64,000 bases of DNA from Afipia sp. OHSU_II-C1 (GTDB lineage Bacteria; Pseudomonadota; Alphaproteobacteria; Rhizobiales; Xanthobacteraceae): NCBI RefSeq assembly GCF_000497575.1, contig NZ_APJI01000019.1, positions 1-64,000 of the forward strand, read 5' to 3'. Positions 1 through 12,883 of this stretch are shown here, piece by piece. Both the position numbers and the translations under genes were made by a program. The notes under the pieces were generated by a model. The model was given only the letters and a program-made list of their open reading frames with translations. It did no database searches and was not told the origin of the DNA. Each line of letters opens with the position of its first letter. Within the stretch, counting starts at the first letter, position 1.

Positions 1-28
1 GACGGCATGCCACTTGGGGAATGTATGC

Positions 29-205
29 TTACTTCTTTTCATCGTGTAAGAGCGCTTTCAGCAAGTTCTTCACCTGGGGGGACTTGATCGGGTCTGGCCG
101 GTCGCAATGAATGCACTGATACGTGCGTGGCCCTTTGCCGCCGGGCGGCAGCATCAACTTCACGGGCTCCCCGCACTTGGGACAAATACGCTCGTTCGCG
201 GGCAT
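29..205 (-). CDS. Small zinc-ribbon protein, 58 aa
   Basis: Two CxxC knuckles (CPKC near residue 8 and CIHC near residue 31) separated by a Gly/Pro-rich loop make a single zinc ribbon, followed by a charged helical tail ending in EKK. I chose the ATG at 205; a GTG at 214 would add three residues. An AGGG-like ribosome-binding site lies 8-9 bases before the ATG. Such proteins are often RNA- or protein-binding accessory factors, but nothing here assigns a partner. It is divergent from recA and monocistronic. The fold is clear; the function is unknown. Confidence 0.72.
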   Translation of the reverse strand: MPANERICPKCGEPVKLMLPPGGKGPRTYQCIHCDRPDPIKSPQVKNLLKALLHDEKK

Positions 206-278
206 CGCCGCCACCCTGCCAAGGATGAGGTTATTTTAGTTCCTGCGCTGAATGAGAATCGAGTCCAATTTTCGAATT

Positions 279-328
279 AGGCCACTGCAGAAATCAAAAT
301 AGGCCACTAGGGGTTAAAACAGGCCAGT
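279..328. repeat. Three direct repeats of AGGCCACT/AGGCCAGT
   Basis: AGGCCACT occurs at 279-286 and 301-308, and AGGCCAGT at 321-328, giving spacings of 22 and 20 bp, each roughly two helical turns. The repeats lie between the zinc-ribbon gene and the recA promoter. Read on the minus strand they are TGGCCT followed by T-rich spacers, a layout resembling the multiple terminal repeats of IS21-family ends. No transposase gene is present, so this is either an IS remnant or a regulatory array; I cannot decide between them. Confidence 0.5.
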
Positions 329-344
329 ACCCGACCTCGCAAAA

Positions 345-359
345 GAACATATTGCGAAC
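345..359 (+). promoter_or_regulatory. SOS box (LexA operator) of recA
   Basis: The sequence GAAC-ATATTGC-GAAC is an exact match to the alphaproteobacterial LexA operator GAAC-N7-GAAC. It lies 111 bp upstream of the recA start codon and overlaps the candidate promoter. A further GAAC half-site follows at 363-366. This implies LexA repression and induction by DNA damage. Confidence 0.9.
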
Positions 360-380
360 TTGGAACAAACAGGGTACATT
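352..380 (+). promoter_or_regulatory. Candidate recA promoter
   Basis: TTGCGA at 352-357 and TACATT at 375-380 are separated by 17 bp and fit sigma-70-type -35 and -10 boxes. The -35 overlaps the second half of the SOS box, so bound LexA would block polymerase. The transcript would start near 387, leaving a leader of about 85 nt. This is an inference from sequence only. Confidence 0.5.
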
Positions 381-470
381 CTTTTCATCGGATCCACCCC
401 GATTCCGGTCCGCCGACCCTGGGAAGCCGTTTGTCCGGCAGGCGAATCCCATACATAAGAGGAGCATCAG

Positions 471-1559
471 ATGGCCCCCGCCGCCCTGCGTATCGTTGAA
501 GGATCGTCCATGGACAAGACCAAGGCCCTGTCGGCCGCGCTCTCCCAGATCGAGCGCCAGTTCGGCAAGGGCTCCGTCATGAAGCTCGGCAAGAACGACC
601 GCTCCATGGACATCGAGGTGATTTCCTCGGGCTCGCTGGGGCTGGACATCGCGCTCGGCGTCGGCGGTCTGCCGAAGGGGCGGGTGGTCGAGATTTACGG
701 GCCGGAATCCTCCGGCAAGACCACGCTGGCGCTGCATTGCGTGGCCGAAGCCCAGAAGAAAGGCGGCATCTGCGCTTTCATCGACGCCGAACACGCGCTC
801 GATCCGGTCTATGCCCGCAAGCTCGGCGTCAATGTCGATGAACTTCTGATCTCGCAGCCGGACCATGGCGAGCAGGCGCTGGAAATCGCCGACACGCTGG
901 TGCGCTCCGGCGCGGTCGACGTGCTGATCGTGGACTCGGTGGCGGCGCTGGTGCCGCGCGCCGAACTCGAAGGCGAAATGGGCGATGCGCTGCCCGGCCT
1001 GCAGGCGCGATTGATGTCGCAGGCGCTGCGCAAGCTGACCGCCTCGATCAACAAGTCCCACACCATGGTGATCTTCATCAACCAGATCCGCATGAAGATC
1101 GGTGTGATGTACGGCTCGCCGGAAACCACCACCGGCGGCAACGCGCTGAAGTTCTACGCCTCCGTGCGCCTCGATATCCGCCGCATCGGCCAGATCAAGG
1201 AACGCGACGAAGTCGTCGGCAATTCGACCCGGGTCAAGGTGGTGAAGAACAAGCTGGCGCCGCCGTTCAAGCAGGTCGAGTTCGACATCATGTACGGCGA
1301 GGGCGTCTCCAAGATGGGCGAAATCCTCGATCTCGGCGTCAAGGCCGGCATCGTCGAAAAGTCCGGCGCCTGGTTCTCCTATGACAGCCAGCGCCTCGGG
1401 CAGGGCCGCGAGAATTCCAAGGCCTTCCTGAAGGCCAATCCCGAGATCACCGCCAAGATCGAAGCCTCGATCCGGCAGAATTCCGGCCTGATCGCCGAGC
1501 AGATTCTGGCAGGCTCGCCGGAGCGCGATGCCGATGGCGAGGAGCCGCAGGACGACTAA
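471..1559 (+). CDS. recA: Recombinase RecA
   Basis: A 362-residue RecA of normal length. It forms ATP-dependent filaments on single-stranded DNA, promotes homologous strand exchange, and triggers LexA self-cleavage. The Walker A motif GPESSGKT is at residues 77-84, and the N-terminal helix, the DNA-binding loop segments and the acidic C-terminal tail ending EEPQDD are all present. The ATG at 471 has a strong AAGAGGAG-type ribosome-binding site. An internal ATG at 510 (MDKTKAL) would give the shorter N-terminus seen in some relatives. The gene is monocistronic and controlled by the SOS box at 345-359. Confidence 0.98.
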   Translation: MAPAALRIVEGSSMDKTKALSAALSQIERQFGKGSVMKLGKNDRSMDIEVISSGSLGLDIALGVGGLPKGRVVEIYGPESSGKTTLALHCVAEAQKKGGICAFIDAEHALDPVYARKLGVNVDELLISQPDHGEQALEIADTLVRSGAVDVLIVDSVAALVPRAELEGEMGDALPGLQARLMSQALRKLTASINKSHTMVIFINQIRMKIGVMYGSPETTTGGNALKFYASVRLDIRRIGQIKERDEVVGNSTRVKVVKNKLAPPFKQVEFDIMYGEGVSKMGEILDLGVKAGIVEKSGAWFSYDSQRLGQGRENSKAFLKANPEITAKIEASIRQNSGLIAEQILAGSPERDADGEEPQDD

Positions 1560-1911
1560 AGCGTTTTCAAGCGAAGTGGGAACCGGTTCGCGTTAAGAAA
1601 ACGCGACAACTAAAAAGAGTTCATTTTCGACCGGGCTTCACGGCCCGGCCGGTGCGATCCGAAAAGACGGGAATCCTTTTCGGGCATCCATCGCACCTTC
1701 GGAAGCAAACGGGCGTTGTGGATGTTGAGTTGCCGACATCCCCAGCGCCCGATTTGTTTTTGAGCGACGAGCGCGGCTGTTCTCTCTCCGCGTCGTCCCC
1801 GCGAAAGCGGGGACACATACTCCCTAAGCTATCGATGCCGTGGGATGTGGGGCAGATGCGTCGTTCTCTTCAGATGAGAAGAGGAAGGTGGATCCCCGCG
1901 TTCGCGGGGAT
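1560..1911. repeat. Gene-free stretch of dispersed palindromic repeats
   Basis: The interval between recA and gcvP holds three repeat-like structures and no convincing gene. At 1561-1604, GCGTTTTC and GAAAACGC bracket a core of a type I recognise as common between genes in Bradyrhizobiaceae. At 1651-1697 an imperfect hairpin joins GGTGCGAT-type arms. At 1796-1813 and 1893-1910 two palindromes of the TCCCCGC/GCGGGGA type, the first closed by a GAAA loop, form a REP-like pair about 80 bp apart. Any of these could end recA or gcvP transcripts. The ORFs that cross this region lack ribosome-binding sites and follow the repeats. Confidence 0.65.
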
Positions 1912-1937
1912 GACCGGTTTGGAATTCGAGTGTGCGC

Positions 1938-4802
<2,865 letters not shown>

Positions 4803-4826
4803 GCGTAGGTCCTCACTCTGTCGGGC

Positions 4827-5192
4827 TTATGCCGTGTGGGCCTTGTAGGCAGCTTCATCCATCAGGCCGTCGAGATCGCCCTTGTTGGCGATGCGCAGCT
4901 TGAAGAACCAGGCCGCCTTGCCGGGGTCGGAATTGATCAGCGCGGGATCGGCGACCAGCGCGTCGTTGATCTCGATCACTTCGCCGGTGATCGGCGCGTA
5001 GACGTCGGACGCCGCCTTGACGCTCTCGACCACGGCGGCGGCTTCAGTCTTCTTCAGCGCGCGGCCGACCTTCGGCAGTTCGACGAACACCACGTCGCCG
5101 AGCTGGGTCTGGGCGTAGTCGGTGATGCCGATGGTGGCGACATCTCCCTCGATGCGGAGCCATTCGTGATCGGGCGTGTACAGTGTGGTCAT
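4827..5192 (-). CDS. gcvH: Glycine cleavage system H protein
   Basis: A 121-residue lipoyl carrier that shuttles the aminomethyl group between GcvP, GcvT and lipoamide dehydrogenase. The lipoylated lysine is K59 in the motif VESVKAASD. The start at 5192 ([11 protein letters not shown]) matches the family N-terminus and has a GAGGAT ribosome-binding site; the open frame continues upstream to 5291 but that extension is not family-like. It lies 22 bp downstream of gcvT. Confidence 0.96.
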   Translation of the reverse strand: MTTLYTPDHEWLRIEGDVATIGITDYAQTQLGDVVFVELPKVGRALKKTEAAAVVESVKAASDVYAPITGEVIEINDALVADPALINSDPGKAAWFFKLRIANKGDLDGLMDEAAYKAHTA

Positions 5193-5214
5193 GAAATCCT
5201 CAGCCTGTTGATTG

Positions 5215-6378
5215 CTATCGTTTGTAGCCATTGGGCACGAACGGCATCGCCGAGACGCGCAGCGGCAGACGCTGCCCGCGCACATCGGCAAAAACGGTCG
5301 TGCCTTCGTTGGAAAGAGATGTCGGCAGATAACCCATCGCGACGGGCGCGTTCAGCGTCGGCCCGAAGCCGCCGGATGTGACAGCGCCGATCTTGTCGGA
5401 TGATGTTTCGCCGGCGTAGAGAGCTGCGCCTTCGCGTACTGGCGCGCGGCCCTCGGCCCGCAGGCCGACACGGCGGCGCGATGCGCCGGTTTCGAACTGT
5501 TTCAGGATGATGTCCGCGCCGGGGAAACCGCCGGCCCGTGCGCCACCCAGGCGGCGGCTCTTCTGCACCGACCATTCCAGCGCGCCTTCGACCGGCGTGG
5601 TCGTCGTGTCGATGTCATGGCCATAAAGACAGAGGCCGGCCTCCAGCCGCAGGCTGTCACGTGCGCCTAATCCGATCGGCAGCACGGCGGGATCGGCGAG
5701 CAGGGCCGTCGCAAGCCGCTCGGCATCCTCGGCGGGAACCGAAATCTCGAAACCGTCTTCCCCGGTGTAGCCTGAGCGCGAGACGAAGCAATCGATGCCG
5801 AGGACCTTGTGCGGTCCCGCGTCCATGAACTTCATCGCGGCGACGCTCGGCGCGTGCTTCGACAGTACCTCGACCGCCTTCGGTCCCTGAAGCGCGATCA
5901 GCGCGCGGTCCGGCAGCGGTTCGATGATGCAGGTGTCGGAGAGATGCTTGCGCAGGTGCGCTTCGTCTTCGGTCTTGCAGGCGGCATTGACCACCAGGAA
6001 CAGGTGATCGCCGAAATTTGCCACCATCAGGTCGTCGAGAATGCCGCCGGTGTCGCTGGTGAACTGCGCATAGCGCTGGCGGCCGTGCGGAACCGCGAGA
6101 ATGTCCTGCGGCACCAGCCGCTCCAGCGCGCGGGCGGCATCTTCCACCTTGCCCGACCTCGGCCTGAGCACGATCTGGCCCATGTGCGAGACATCGAACA
6201 GGCCGGCGGAGGCGCGGGTGTGGAGATGTTCCTTCAGCACGCCGGCGGTGTACTGCACCGGCATCTCGTAGCCTGCGAAGGGCACGATCTTGCCGCCGCG
6301 CGCCACATGCAGGTCGTGCAGCGGAACGCGCTTCAGCGCATTTTCGGCGGAGTCTGGTTGGCGCTCAGTGGCAAGCAT
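5215..6378 (-). CDS. gcvT: Aminomethyltransferase, T-protein
   Basis: A 387-residue GcvT, which transfers the methylene group from aminomethylated GcvH to tetrahydrofolate and releases ammonia. The N-terminal folate-binding segment ([20 protein letters not shown]), the [12 protein letters not shown] motif and the C-terminal barrel are intact. The ATG at 6378 has an AGGAG ribosome-binding site nine bases upstream. It is the first gene of the glycine cleavage operon, about 50 bp downstream of the tandem glycine riboswitch. Confidence 0.97.
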   Translation of the reverse strand: MLATERQPDSAENALKRVPLHDLHVARGGKIVPFAGYEMPVQYTAGVLKEHLHTRASAGLFDVSHMGQIVLRPRSGKVEDAARALERLVPQDILAVPHGRQRYAQFTSDTGGILDDLMVANFGDHLFLVVNAACKTEDEAHLRKHLSDTCIIEPLPDRALIALQGPKAVEVLSKHAPSVAAMKFMDAGPHKVLGIDCFVSRSGYTGEDGFEISVPAEDAERLATALLADPAVLPIGLGARDSLRLEAGLCLYGHDIDTTTTPVEGALEWSVQKSRRLGGARAGGFPGADIILKQFETGASRRRVGLRAEGRAPVREGAALYAGETSSDKIGAVTSGGFGPTLNAPVAMGYLPTSLSNEGTTVFADVRGQRLPLRVSAMPFVPNGYKR

Positions 6379-6427
6379 ATTCAGGGCTCCTGACGGATTC
6401 CGGGACGGTTCCCGAAACCTTGTCGAA

Positions 6428-6595
6428 GCCCCATCTGTCGCTGTGCCTGAGAGTATTATCCCGTCGGCGGATGCCGCGCCGGTCTGCCGGCCGCATCTCT
6501 TTCCAGATTTCAGTCAGTCACACGGTCCGTTTGCCTGAGAGTTTCCGGGGCGGTTGCTCCTTCGGCGCCGGCGTAAAGCCGGTCTCTCCCGACGT
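6428..6595 (-). promoter_or_regulatory. Tandem glycine riboswitch
   Basis: Two glycine aptamers lie in series on the minus strand ahead of gcvT. Aptamer I (about 6595-6518) contains GGGAGAGACCGGC, CCGAAGGAGCAA and ACTCTCAGGCAAACGGAC. Aptamer II (about 6505-6428) contains AGAGATGCGGCC and ACTCTCAGGCACAGCGACAG. The repeated ACTCTCAGGC core is diagnostic. By analogy with gcv riboswitches it should turn the operon on when glycine is abundant. A candidate expression-platform hairpin follows at 6417-6398, just before the gcvT ribosome-binding site. Confidence 0.93.
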
Positions 6596-6914
6596 GACTT
6601 GAGAGTGCAGTATATAGCTAACAAGGGCAGGGAAACACGCCTTTCGAGGCCCTGTCAACGCAACTGCGAGATTATCAACGGCCTTCGCGGCGCTCTTGTG
6701 ACTGCTTGCAAGCTGCTGATCCGGTGCACACTTTCTGGACATTCCTAGCCCGTTCCGTCTAGAAACAGGGCGGGACAAATTGCGCTGCACGCGTCATTGA
6801 AGGCGGGCGGCACATCCGAGTGTTTTCGGGCGAAACAGAGCGTGTTTTGCATGCCGAAAACGCATCAGAACATTCAGGGCTTCTTGAGAGCTTTTTGGGC
6901 GCGATTGGACGAGC
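6596..6914. other. Divergent promoter region between gcvT and alaS
   Basis: About 320 bp with no convincing coding sequence. It must carry the promoter for the riboswitch transcript (leftward) and for alaS (rightward). An inverted motif of the GCGTTTT/AAAACGC type occurs near 6840-6870. I see no recognisable operator or RNA gene. Confidence 0.5.
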
Positions 6915-9593
6915 ATGAGCGGCGTTAACGAGATCAGGTCAGCGTATCTGAATTATTTCGCGAAAAACGGCCACGATATCGTGCCGTCGTCGCCGCTGGT
7001 TCCGCGCAACGATCCGACATTGATGTTCACCAATGCGGGCATGGTGCAGTTCAAGAACGTGTTCACGGGCCTTGAGAAGCGGCCCTATCAGCGCGCGACC
7101 TCATCGCAGAAATGCGTCCGCGCCGGCGGCAAGCATAACGACCTCGACAATGTCGGTTACACCGCGCGGCATCACACCTTCTTCGAGATGCTCGGGAACT
7201 TCTCGTTCGGCGATTATTTCAAGGACCGCGCCATCGAGCTTGCCTGGAATTTGATCACCAAGGAGTACGGCCTTCCGAAGGACAAGCTGCTGGTCACGGT
7301 CTATTCCGAGGACGACGAGGCGTTCGGCCTTTGGAAAAAGATCGCGGGCCTGCCCGAATCGAAAATCATCCGAATCGCGACATCGGACAATTTTTGGCAG
7401 ATGGGCGACACCGGCCCCTGCGGTCCCTGTTCGGAAATCTTCTATGACCACGGCGACAAGATCTGGGGCGGGCCTCCGGGTTCGGCCGAGGAAGACGGCG
7501 ACCGCTTCATCGAGATCTGGAATCTCGTGTTCATGCAGTTCGACCAGATCGCACCGGGAAATCGCGTCGCGCTGCCGAAGCCGTCGATCGATACCGGCAT
7601 GGGCCTGGAGCGCATCGCCGCCGTGCTTCAGGGCAAGCACGACAATTATGAGATCGATCTTTTCGTCGCGCTGATCCGCGCGATTGCCGATCTGACCGGT
7701 GCCGATCCGCAGGGCGAACAGAAAGCCTCGCTGCGCGTGATCGCCGACCATCTGCGCGCTTCGTCGTTCCTGATCGCGGACGGCGTGCTGCCGTCGAATG
7801 AAGGCCGCGGCTATGTGCTGCGCCGGATCATGCGCCGCGCGATGCGCCACGGGCAGTTGCTCGGGGCGAAAGAGCCGCTGATGTATCGCCTCGTGTGGGC
7901 GCTGGTGCGCGAGATGGGTCAGGCCTATCCGGAACTGGTGCGTGCCGAGAACCTGATCGAGGAAACGCTGAAGCTGGAAGAGACCCGCTTCCGCAAGACG
8001 CTGGACCGCGGTCTCACAATCCTCGACGAGAAGAGCGCGTCGCTCAAGAAGGGCGATATGTTCGATGGCGAGACTGCGTTCACGCTGTACGACACTTATG
8101 GTTTCCCGCTCGATCTGACGCAGGACGCGCTGCGTAACCGCGGCATCGGCGTGGACATCGCCTCGTTTACCGACGCGATGGAGAAGCAGAAGGCCAAGGC
8201 CCGCGCGGCATGGGCCGGATCTGGCGACACCGCAACCGAGAACGTCTGGTTCCCGCTGCGCGAGAAACTCGGCGCTACCGAATTCCTCGGATACGACACC
8301 GAGATCGCCGAAGGCGTCGTGACTGCGCTGGTGAAGGACGGCAAGGAGATTGACAGTGCCAAGGTCGGCGACAGCGTCGCCATCGTCATGAACCAGACGC
8401 CGTTCTACGCCGAATCCGGCGGTCAGGTCGGCGACACCGGCGTTCTGACCGGCGACGGCATACGCGTGCGCATCACTGACACGCAGAAGAAGGCTGGCGA
8501 TCTTTTCGTGCATCTCGGCACCGTCGAGCAGGGCACGGTGAAGCTCGATACGCCGCTGCAACTCGAAGTCGATCATAGGCGGCGCACGGCGATCCGCGCC
8601 AATCACTCCGCGACGCACCTTTTGCACGAAGCGCTGCGGCAGGTGCTGGGCGATCACATCGCGCAGCGCGGCTCACTCGTTGCGCCGGAACGTCTGCGCT
8701 TCGACTTCGCGCACAACAAGCCGATCACGCCGGACGAACTGCGCCGCATCGAGGACATCGCCAACGATGTCGTGCTGGAAAACGGCGAAGTCGTCACCCG
8801 GTCGATGGCGATCGATGACGCGCGCGAATCCGGCGCACGTGCCCTGTTCGGCGAGAAGTACGGCGACGAGGTGCGCGTGGTGTCGATGGGCAGCGCGGCC
8901 CGCGAGGGCGCGGCGAGCAATGCGCTCGGCTGGTCGGTCGAACTGTGCGGCGGCACCCACGTGAAACGCACCGGCGATATCGGCCTGATTTCGGTGACCG
9001 GCGAGAGCGCGGTGGCTTCCGGCGTGCGGCGTATCGAGGCGCTGACCGGGAACAATGCGCGTCATGCGGTGAATGCAACCATTCACACGGCGAAAGCAGC
9101 GGCAGCGGAACTGAAGACCACGCTGGACGATCTGCCTGTGCGTGTGGCGGCCCTGATCGAGGAGCGCAAGAAGCTCGAGCGCGATCTGTCGGACGCGCGC
9201 AAGAAACTCGCCATGGGCGGCACGAGCGTGTCCGGCTCCCATCGCAGCGAGGATGATTTCATCGAAGTCAGCGGCGTGAAGCTGATGGCCAAGCGCGTTT
9301 CCGGCATCGAGATGAAAGATCTCAAGAGCCTTGCCGACGACGGCAAGAAGCAGATCGGTTCAGGCGTGGTCGCAATCATCAATGTCGGCGAAGACGGCAA
9401 GGCCGGCGCGGTGGTCGGTGTCACGTCCGACCTGACGTCACGCTTCAGCGCCGTCGATCTGGTGAAGGTCGCGTCCGAAGCCCTCGGCGGCAAGGGGGGC
9501 GGCGGGCGTCCCGACATGGCGCAGGCCGGCGGTCCCGATGGCGCAAAGGCCGATGCAGCGCTGAAGGCGATCGAAGCTGCGATGGGCGCCTAG
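6915..9593 (+). CDS. alaS: Alanine--tRNA ligase
   Basis: An 892-residue class II aminoacyl-tRNA synthetase charging tRNA-Ala, of usual length. The N-terminal catalytic domain starts [11 protein letters not shown] and includes the [20 protein letters not shown] region. The editing domain carries the zinc-binding [11 protein letters not shown] and CGGTHV motifs in the second half. The C-terminal domain is Gly-rich ([16 protein letters not shown]), as expected. The ATG at 6915 has a GGACGAGC element upstream. Its TAG stop overlaps that of the convergent neighbour by four bases. Confidence 0.98.
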   Translation: MSGVNEIRSAYLNYFAKNGHDIVPSSPLVPRNDPTLMFTNAGMVQFKNVFTGLEKRPYQRATSSQKCVRAGGKHNDLDNVGYTARHHTFFEMLGNFSFGDYFKDRAIELAWNLITKEYGLPKDKLLVTVYSEDDEAFGLWKKIAGLPESKIIRIATSDNFWQMGDTGPCGPCSEIFYDHGDKIWGGPPGSAEEDGDRFIEIWNLVFMQFDQIAPGNRVALPKPSIDTGMGLERIAAVLQGKHDNYEIDLFVALIRAIADLTGADPQGEQKASLRVIADHLRASSFLIADGVLPSNEGRGYVLRRIMRRAMRHGQLLGAKEPLMYRLVWALVREMGQAYPELVRAENLIEETLKLEETRFRKTLDRGLTILDEKSASLKKGDMFDGETAFTLYDTYGFPLDLTQDALRNRGIGVDIASFTDAMEKQKAKARAAWAGSGDTATENVWFPLREKLGATEFLGYDTEIAEGVVTALVKDGKEIDSAKVGDSVAIVMNQTPFYAESGGQVGDTGVLTGDGIRVRITDTQKKAGDLFVHLGTVEQGTVKLDTPLQLEVDHRRRTAIRANHSATHLLHEALRQVLGDHIAQRGSLVAPERLRFDFAHNKPITPDELRRIEDIANDVVLENGEVVTRSMAIDDARESGARALFGEKYGDEVRVVSMGSAAREGAASNALGWSVELCGGTHVKRTGDIGLISVTGESAVASGVRRIEALTGNNARHAVNATIHTAKAAAAELKTTLDDLPVRVAALIEERKKLERDLSDARKKLAMGGTSVSGSHRSEDDFIEVSGVKLMAKRVSGIEMKDLKSLADDGKKQIGSGVVAIINVGEDGKAGAVVGVTSDLTSRFSAVDLVKVASEALGGKGGGGRPDMAQAGGPDGAKADAALKAIEAAMGA

Positions 9594-10546
9594 CGCGGCG
9601 CGGCGATGCTTTCGATCCGGTTGGTCCAGATGCCGAGACCGGATCGTTGTGGTGCTGCCTTGAACTCCTCCGGCGTATCGAGGCCGGTGGAATCGCCTTT
9701 CTGATAGCGGCCCGCCAGGATCACGACTGCGGAAGCGCTATGCATGCGGGTCAGGAAGCGATCCGGCCATCCCCACAGCAGCCATGCGTAGTTCTGCGGA
9801 ATCAGCAACAAACTGCCAGCGCACGACGATGGCACGTAGCCGGTCCAGCCAACGGCGAGATAGCGCCACAGACACCCGATCTCCTGCCGGTTCGACATCG
9901 TTGGAATCTGCGGCAACTGCGCGCGTAGCGCGGTGACCGGACGATCGCCGCCATACACCATGAGCATCTTCAGGCGATCGGGCGGCAGTTGTTTCAGGCG
10001 GGCCACGAGCCTGTCGGCTTCGGCGGGATCATTGCTCTTGATGTGAATCAGGAAGCGGCGATCGGGAAACGCAGTCAGCACCTCGTCGAGGGTCGGCATC
10101 AGACCCACGCCTTTGCCGCGCAGGGGAAACGTCTTGCCGCCGTCCGCCGTGTAGCCGTAGCCGATATCGAGACGTTTCAAATCCGAAAGCGTGTGCTCGC
10201 GGGTGACGCCCTTGCCCTCGGTGCGGCAATCGACTGTCCAGTCGTGAAAAACGGCAAAGTGGCCGTCGGTGGTGGGATGAATGTCGAACTCCACGATATC
10301 CGCTCCTGCATCGAAGGCAGCTTTCATCGAGGGCAGGGTGTTCTCGATAAAATCGTGCGTAGGCGGGCGGATCATCGTCGCGGTGCAGTCATCGGCAGTC
10401 TGAGTGTAGGCGGGATAGGTCTGGTGCACGCCGCGATGCGCCAGCAGAAACGGCTTGCCCGTTGGCGCGAATGCGAGCCAGCTTGCGTTGAGAAGGTAGA
10501 CGGTGGCGATGAAAAGAAGAACAGCAAGAACAACGCGGCGGCGCAT
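9590..10546 (-). CDS. Glycerophosphodiester phosphodiesterase family protein
   Basis: A 318-residue protein with an N-terminal membrane anchor or signal segment ([16 protein letters not shown]) and a GDPD TIM-barrel. The catalytic pattern is visible: [32 protein letters not shown] and FHD. It should hydrolyse glycerophosphodiesters outside the cytoplasm; the exact substrate is not readable. I chose the ATG at 10546 because it has an AGGA ribosome-binding site and begins MRRRVV before the hydrophobic segment; the frame is open to 10588. It is convergent with alaS, sharing CTAG at the stops. Confidence 0.85.
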   Translation of the reverse strand: MRRRVVLAVLLFIATVYLLNASWLAFAPTGKPFLLAHRGVHQTYPAYTQTADDCTATMIRPPTHDFIENTLPSMKAAFDAGADIVEFDIHPTTDGHFAVFHDWTVDCRTEGKGVTREHTLSDLKRLDIGYGYTADGGKTFPLRGKGVGLMPTLDEVLTAFPDRRFLIHIKSNDPAEADRLVARLKQLPPDRLKMLMVYGGDRPVTALRAQLPQIPTMSNRQEIGCLWRYLAVGWTGYVPSSCAGSLLLIPQNYAWLLWGWPDRFLTRMHSASAVVILAGRYQKGDSTGLDTPEEFKAAPQRSGLGIWTNRIESIAAPR

Positions 10547-10674
10547 GGTGTATTCCTGAAAGGAACGACTCACTCTGCTGCCAAACACGACAAAACAAGG
10601 GCGCGACAGTTGCTGCGGCGATGGGTAGCGAAAGATGCACTGGCATCAATCTACCTCATGCGGCAAAATGCGGC

Positions 10675-12393
10675 ATGCATCACAATACTCCTTTGATTTC
10701 GACGGTCGTCGTCGGCCTCGTGCTGGCATTTGTTCTCGGAGCTATCGCTCAGCGGTTTCGCGCTTCACCCCTTGTGGGGTATCTCCTTGCGGGCGTGGTG
10801 ATGGGCCCTTTCACGCCTGGTTATGTGGCGGATCAGAATATCGCCAATGAGCTTGCCGAAATCGGCATCATTCTGCTGATGTTCGGCGTTGGCTTGCATT
10901 TCTCGCTGAAAGATTTGCTGTCGGTGCGCGCCATCGCGGTCCCCGGTGCGGTGGTGCAGATCGCGGTCGCGACACTGCTCGGCATGAGCCTCGGTTGGGC
11001 GCTCGGCTGGCCGATCGGCGGCGGGCTGGTGTTCGGTCTCGCGCTGTCGGTCGCCAGTACGGTCGTGCTGTTGCGCGCTTTACAGGAGCGGCGGCTGGTC
11101 GATACCGAGCGCGGACGAATCGCGGTCGGCTGGCTCATCGTCGAAGACCTCGCGATGGTGCTGACCCTGGTGCTGTTGCCCGCGCTTGCCGGCGTGCTGA
11201 AAGGCGAGGGCGCCAATGGTCTCAGCGCCTATGCGATGGCGCAGCCGGTTTTTGTCACCCTCGGCAAGGTGGCGGCCTTCGTCATCTTCATGCTGGTGGT
11301 GGGCCGCCGCGTGATCCCGTGGGTTTTGCATTATGTCGCGCATACCGGTTCGCGCGAACTGTTTCGCCTCGCGGTGTTCGCGATCTCGCTCGGCGTCGCG
11401 TTCGGCGCGGCGATCCTGTTCGATGTGTCCTTCGCGCTCGGCGCGTTCTTCGCCGGCATGATCCTGAGCGAATCCGAACTCAGCCAGCGTGCTGCGAACG
11501 AAACCCTGCCGCTGCGCGATGCGTTTGCCGTGCTGTTCTTCGTGTCGGTCGGCATGCTGGTCGATCCGGCGATCATCGTCCGCGAGCCGCTGCCGCTGCT
11601 GGTGACCGTCTTCATCATCATCTTCGGAAAATCTGTCGCGGCGTTCGGCATCGTGCGCATGTTCGGGCATCCGACATCGACCGCGCTGACGATCTCCGCC
11701 AGCCTCGCCCAGATCGGCGAGTTCTCCTTCATCCTTGTCAGTCTCGGCGTCAGCCTGGCGCTGCTGCCGGATCGCGGCCGCGATCTTGTTCTTGCGGGAG
11801 CAATCATCTCGATCATGCTGAACCCGCTGTTTTTTGCGTTGCTGGATCGCTATGAGGCGAAGAAGAAGGCAGCGGAGGACGCTGCGGCAGCAGCCTTGTC
11901 AGCGGAGGACTCCGCTGCAGAGGCGGTCGCGGAGGCGGCAAGAAAGAAGCCGGCCCGCGTCGAGTTGCCTGTCACCGCTCTCACCGGTCATGTCGTGCTG
12001 GTGGGTTACGGGCGCGTCGGGAGTGTTGTCGGGGCATCGTTAAAGCAGGGAGGCGTGCCGCTTCTGGTCATCGAAGATAATCCGGGATGCCTCGAAAAGC
12101 TCGCTCAGGCGGGAATCGAGAAGATCACGGGCAATGCGGCCGCGCCGGGAATGCTGGTTGCGGCAAACCTCGAGGCCGCGCGCGGGCTCATTGTCGCGAT
12201 ACCCGATGCGTTCGAGGGCGGGCAGATCGTCGCGAAAGCCCGCGCGATTAGCGCGACACTGCCGATCATTGCGCGGGCGCATTCGGAAGAGGAAATCGCG
12301 CACCTCAAGCATCACGGCGCGAATTTCGTGATCATGGGCGAGATGGAAATCGCCAAGGCGATGATCGCGCAGATCGGTCTCGCCAGCATCTGA
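10675..12393 (+). CDS. ybaL: YbaL/Kef-type monovalent cation:proton antiporter
   Basis: A 572-residue CPA2-family transporter. Residues 1-390 form a multi-helix exchanger domain. An Ala-rich linker follows, then a cytoplasmic RCK/TrkA-N domain whose NAD-binding loop is GYGRVGSVV. The N-terminus MHHNTPLISTVV closely matches E. coli YbaL (558 aa), which fixes the start at 10675 rather than at the upstream in-frame ATG at 10621. It probably exports K+ or Na+ in exchange for protons under nucleotide control. It is divergent from the phosphodiesterase gene, and I see no strong ribosome-binding site. Confidence 0.88.
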   Translation: MHHNTPLISTVVVGLVLAFVLGAIAQRFRASPLVGYLLAGVVMGPFTPGYVADQNIANELAEIGIILLMFGVGLHFSLKDLLSVRAIAVPGAVVQIAVATLLGMSLGWALGWPIGGGLVFGLALSVASTVVLLRALQERRLVDTERGRIAVGWLIVEDLAMVLTLVLLPALAGVLKGEGANGLSAYAMAQPVFVTLGKVAAFVIFMLVVGRRVIPWVLHYVAHTGSRELFRLAVFAISLGVAFGAAILFDVSFALGAFFAGMILSESELSQRAANETLPLRDAFAVLFFVSVGMLVDPAIIVREPLPLLVTVFIIIFGKSVAAFGIVRMFGHPTSTALTISASLAQIGEFSFILVSLGVSLALLPDRGRDLVLAGAIISIMLNPLFFALLDRYEAKKKAAEDAAAAALSAEDSAAEAVAEAARKKPARVELPVTALTGHVVLVGYGRVGSVVGASLKQGGVPLLVIEDNPGCLEKLAQAGIEKITGNAAAPGMLVAANLEAARGLIVAIPDAFEGGQIVAKARAISATLPIIARAHSEEEIAHLKHHGANFVIMGEMEIAKAMIAQIGLASI

Positions 12394-12410
12394 GCGCTGG
12401 CCGCTACGGG

Positions 12411-12848
12411 TCAGGATGCGAGATGCTTCTCGCGTGTTGCGATCAGGTTGCGGATCTCCGGCGTGATCGGGGCGGGGCGATGCGTCGATTGATCGGTGTT
12501 CACCCAGACGATTTCACCGGTGGCCATCAGATCCGCGCTGTTCTTCAGGAAGATCGCCAACTCAAACGCCATGCTTGAACTGCCGATCCGTGCGACGCGC
12601 GCACCGACTTCGATCTCCGCGTCGAAACGGATCGGTGCTTTATATTCCACCACCGACTTGACCACATGGAAGTCCATGCCGGTCTTTTTGGCGTCGGCGT
12701 ACTGGTCGTAGCCCAGCGCGCGGAAATATTCGGTGATCGCCGTGTCGTAGAAGGTCAGGTAGTGCGCGTTGAACACGACGCCCTGACCGTCGATTTCCGA
12801 GTAACGGACCCGGAACGGCTGGAAGAAGCTGAACTGGTCTCGGGTCAT
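12411..12848 (-). CDS. Hotdog-fold acyl-CoA thioesterase (YbgC/4-HBA-CoA type)
   Basis: A 145-residue hotdog-fold protein. The active-site signature appears as RYSEIDGQGVVFNAHYLTFYD, close to the YbgC and 4-hydroxybenzoyl-CoA thioesterase pattern with its catalytic acidic residue. It should cleave acyl-CoA thioesters in the cytoplasm; the acyl group is unknown. The start at 12848 (MTRDQFSFF) fits the family; an ATG at 12884 would add 12 residues. It lies downstream of icd on the same strand, but a hairpin separates them. Confidence 0.8.
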   Translation of the reverse strand: MTRDQFSFFQPFRVRYSEIDGQGVVFNAHYLTFYDTAITEYFRALGYDQYADAKKTGMDFHVVKSVVEYKAPIRFDAEIEVGARVARIGSSSMAFELAIFLKNSADLMATGEIVWVNTDQSTHRPAPITPEIRNLIATREKHLAS

Positions 12849-12883
12849 GTTCGGTATTCCGTTCTTTTCGAAGTCCACAAGCA

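Noticed and set aside
6820-6880. Possible second riboswitch or T-box before alaS
   Set aside because: No aptamer core or specifier structure can be found; only a short inverted motif is present.
7101-8657. 518-codon frame opposite alaS
   Set aside because: Antisense shadow of a certain gene, with no family resemblance and no ribosome-binding site.
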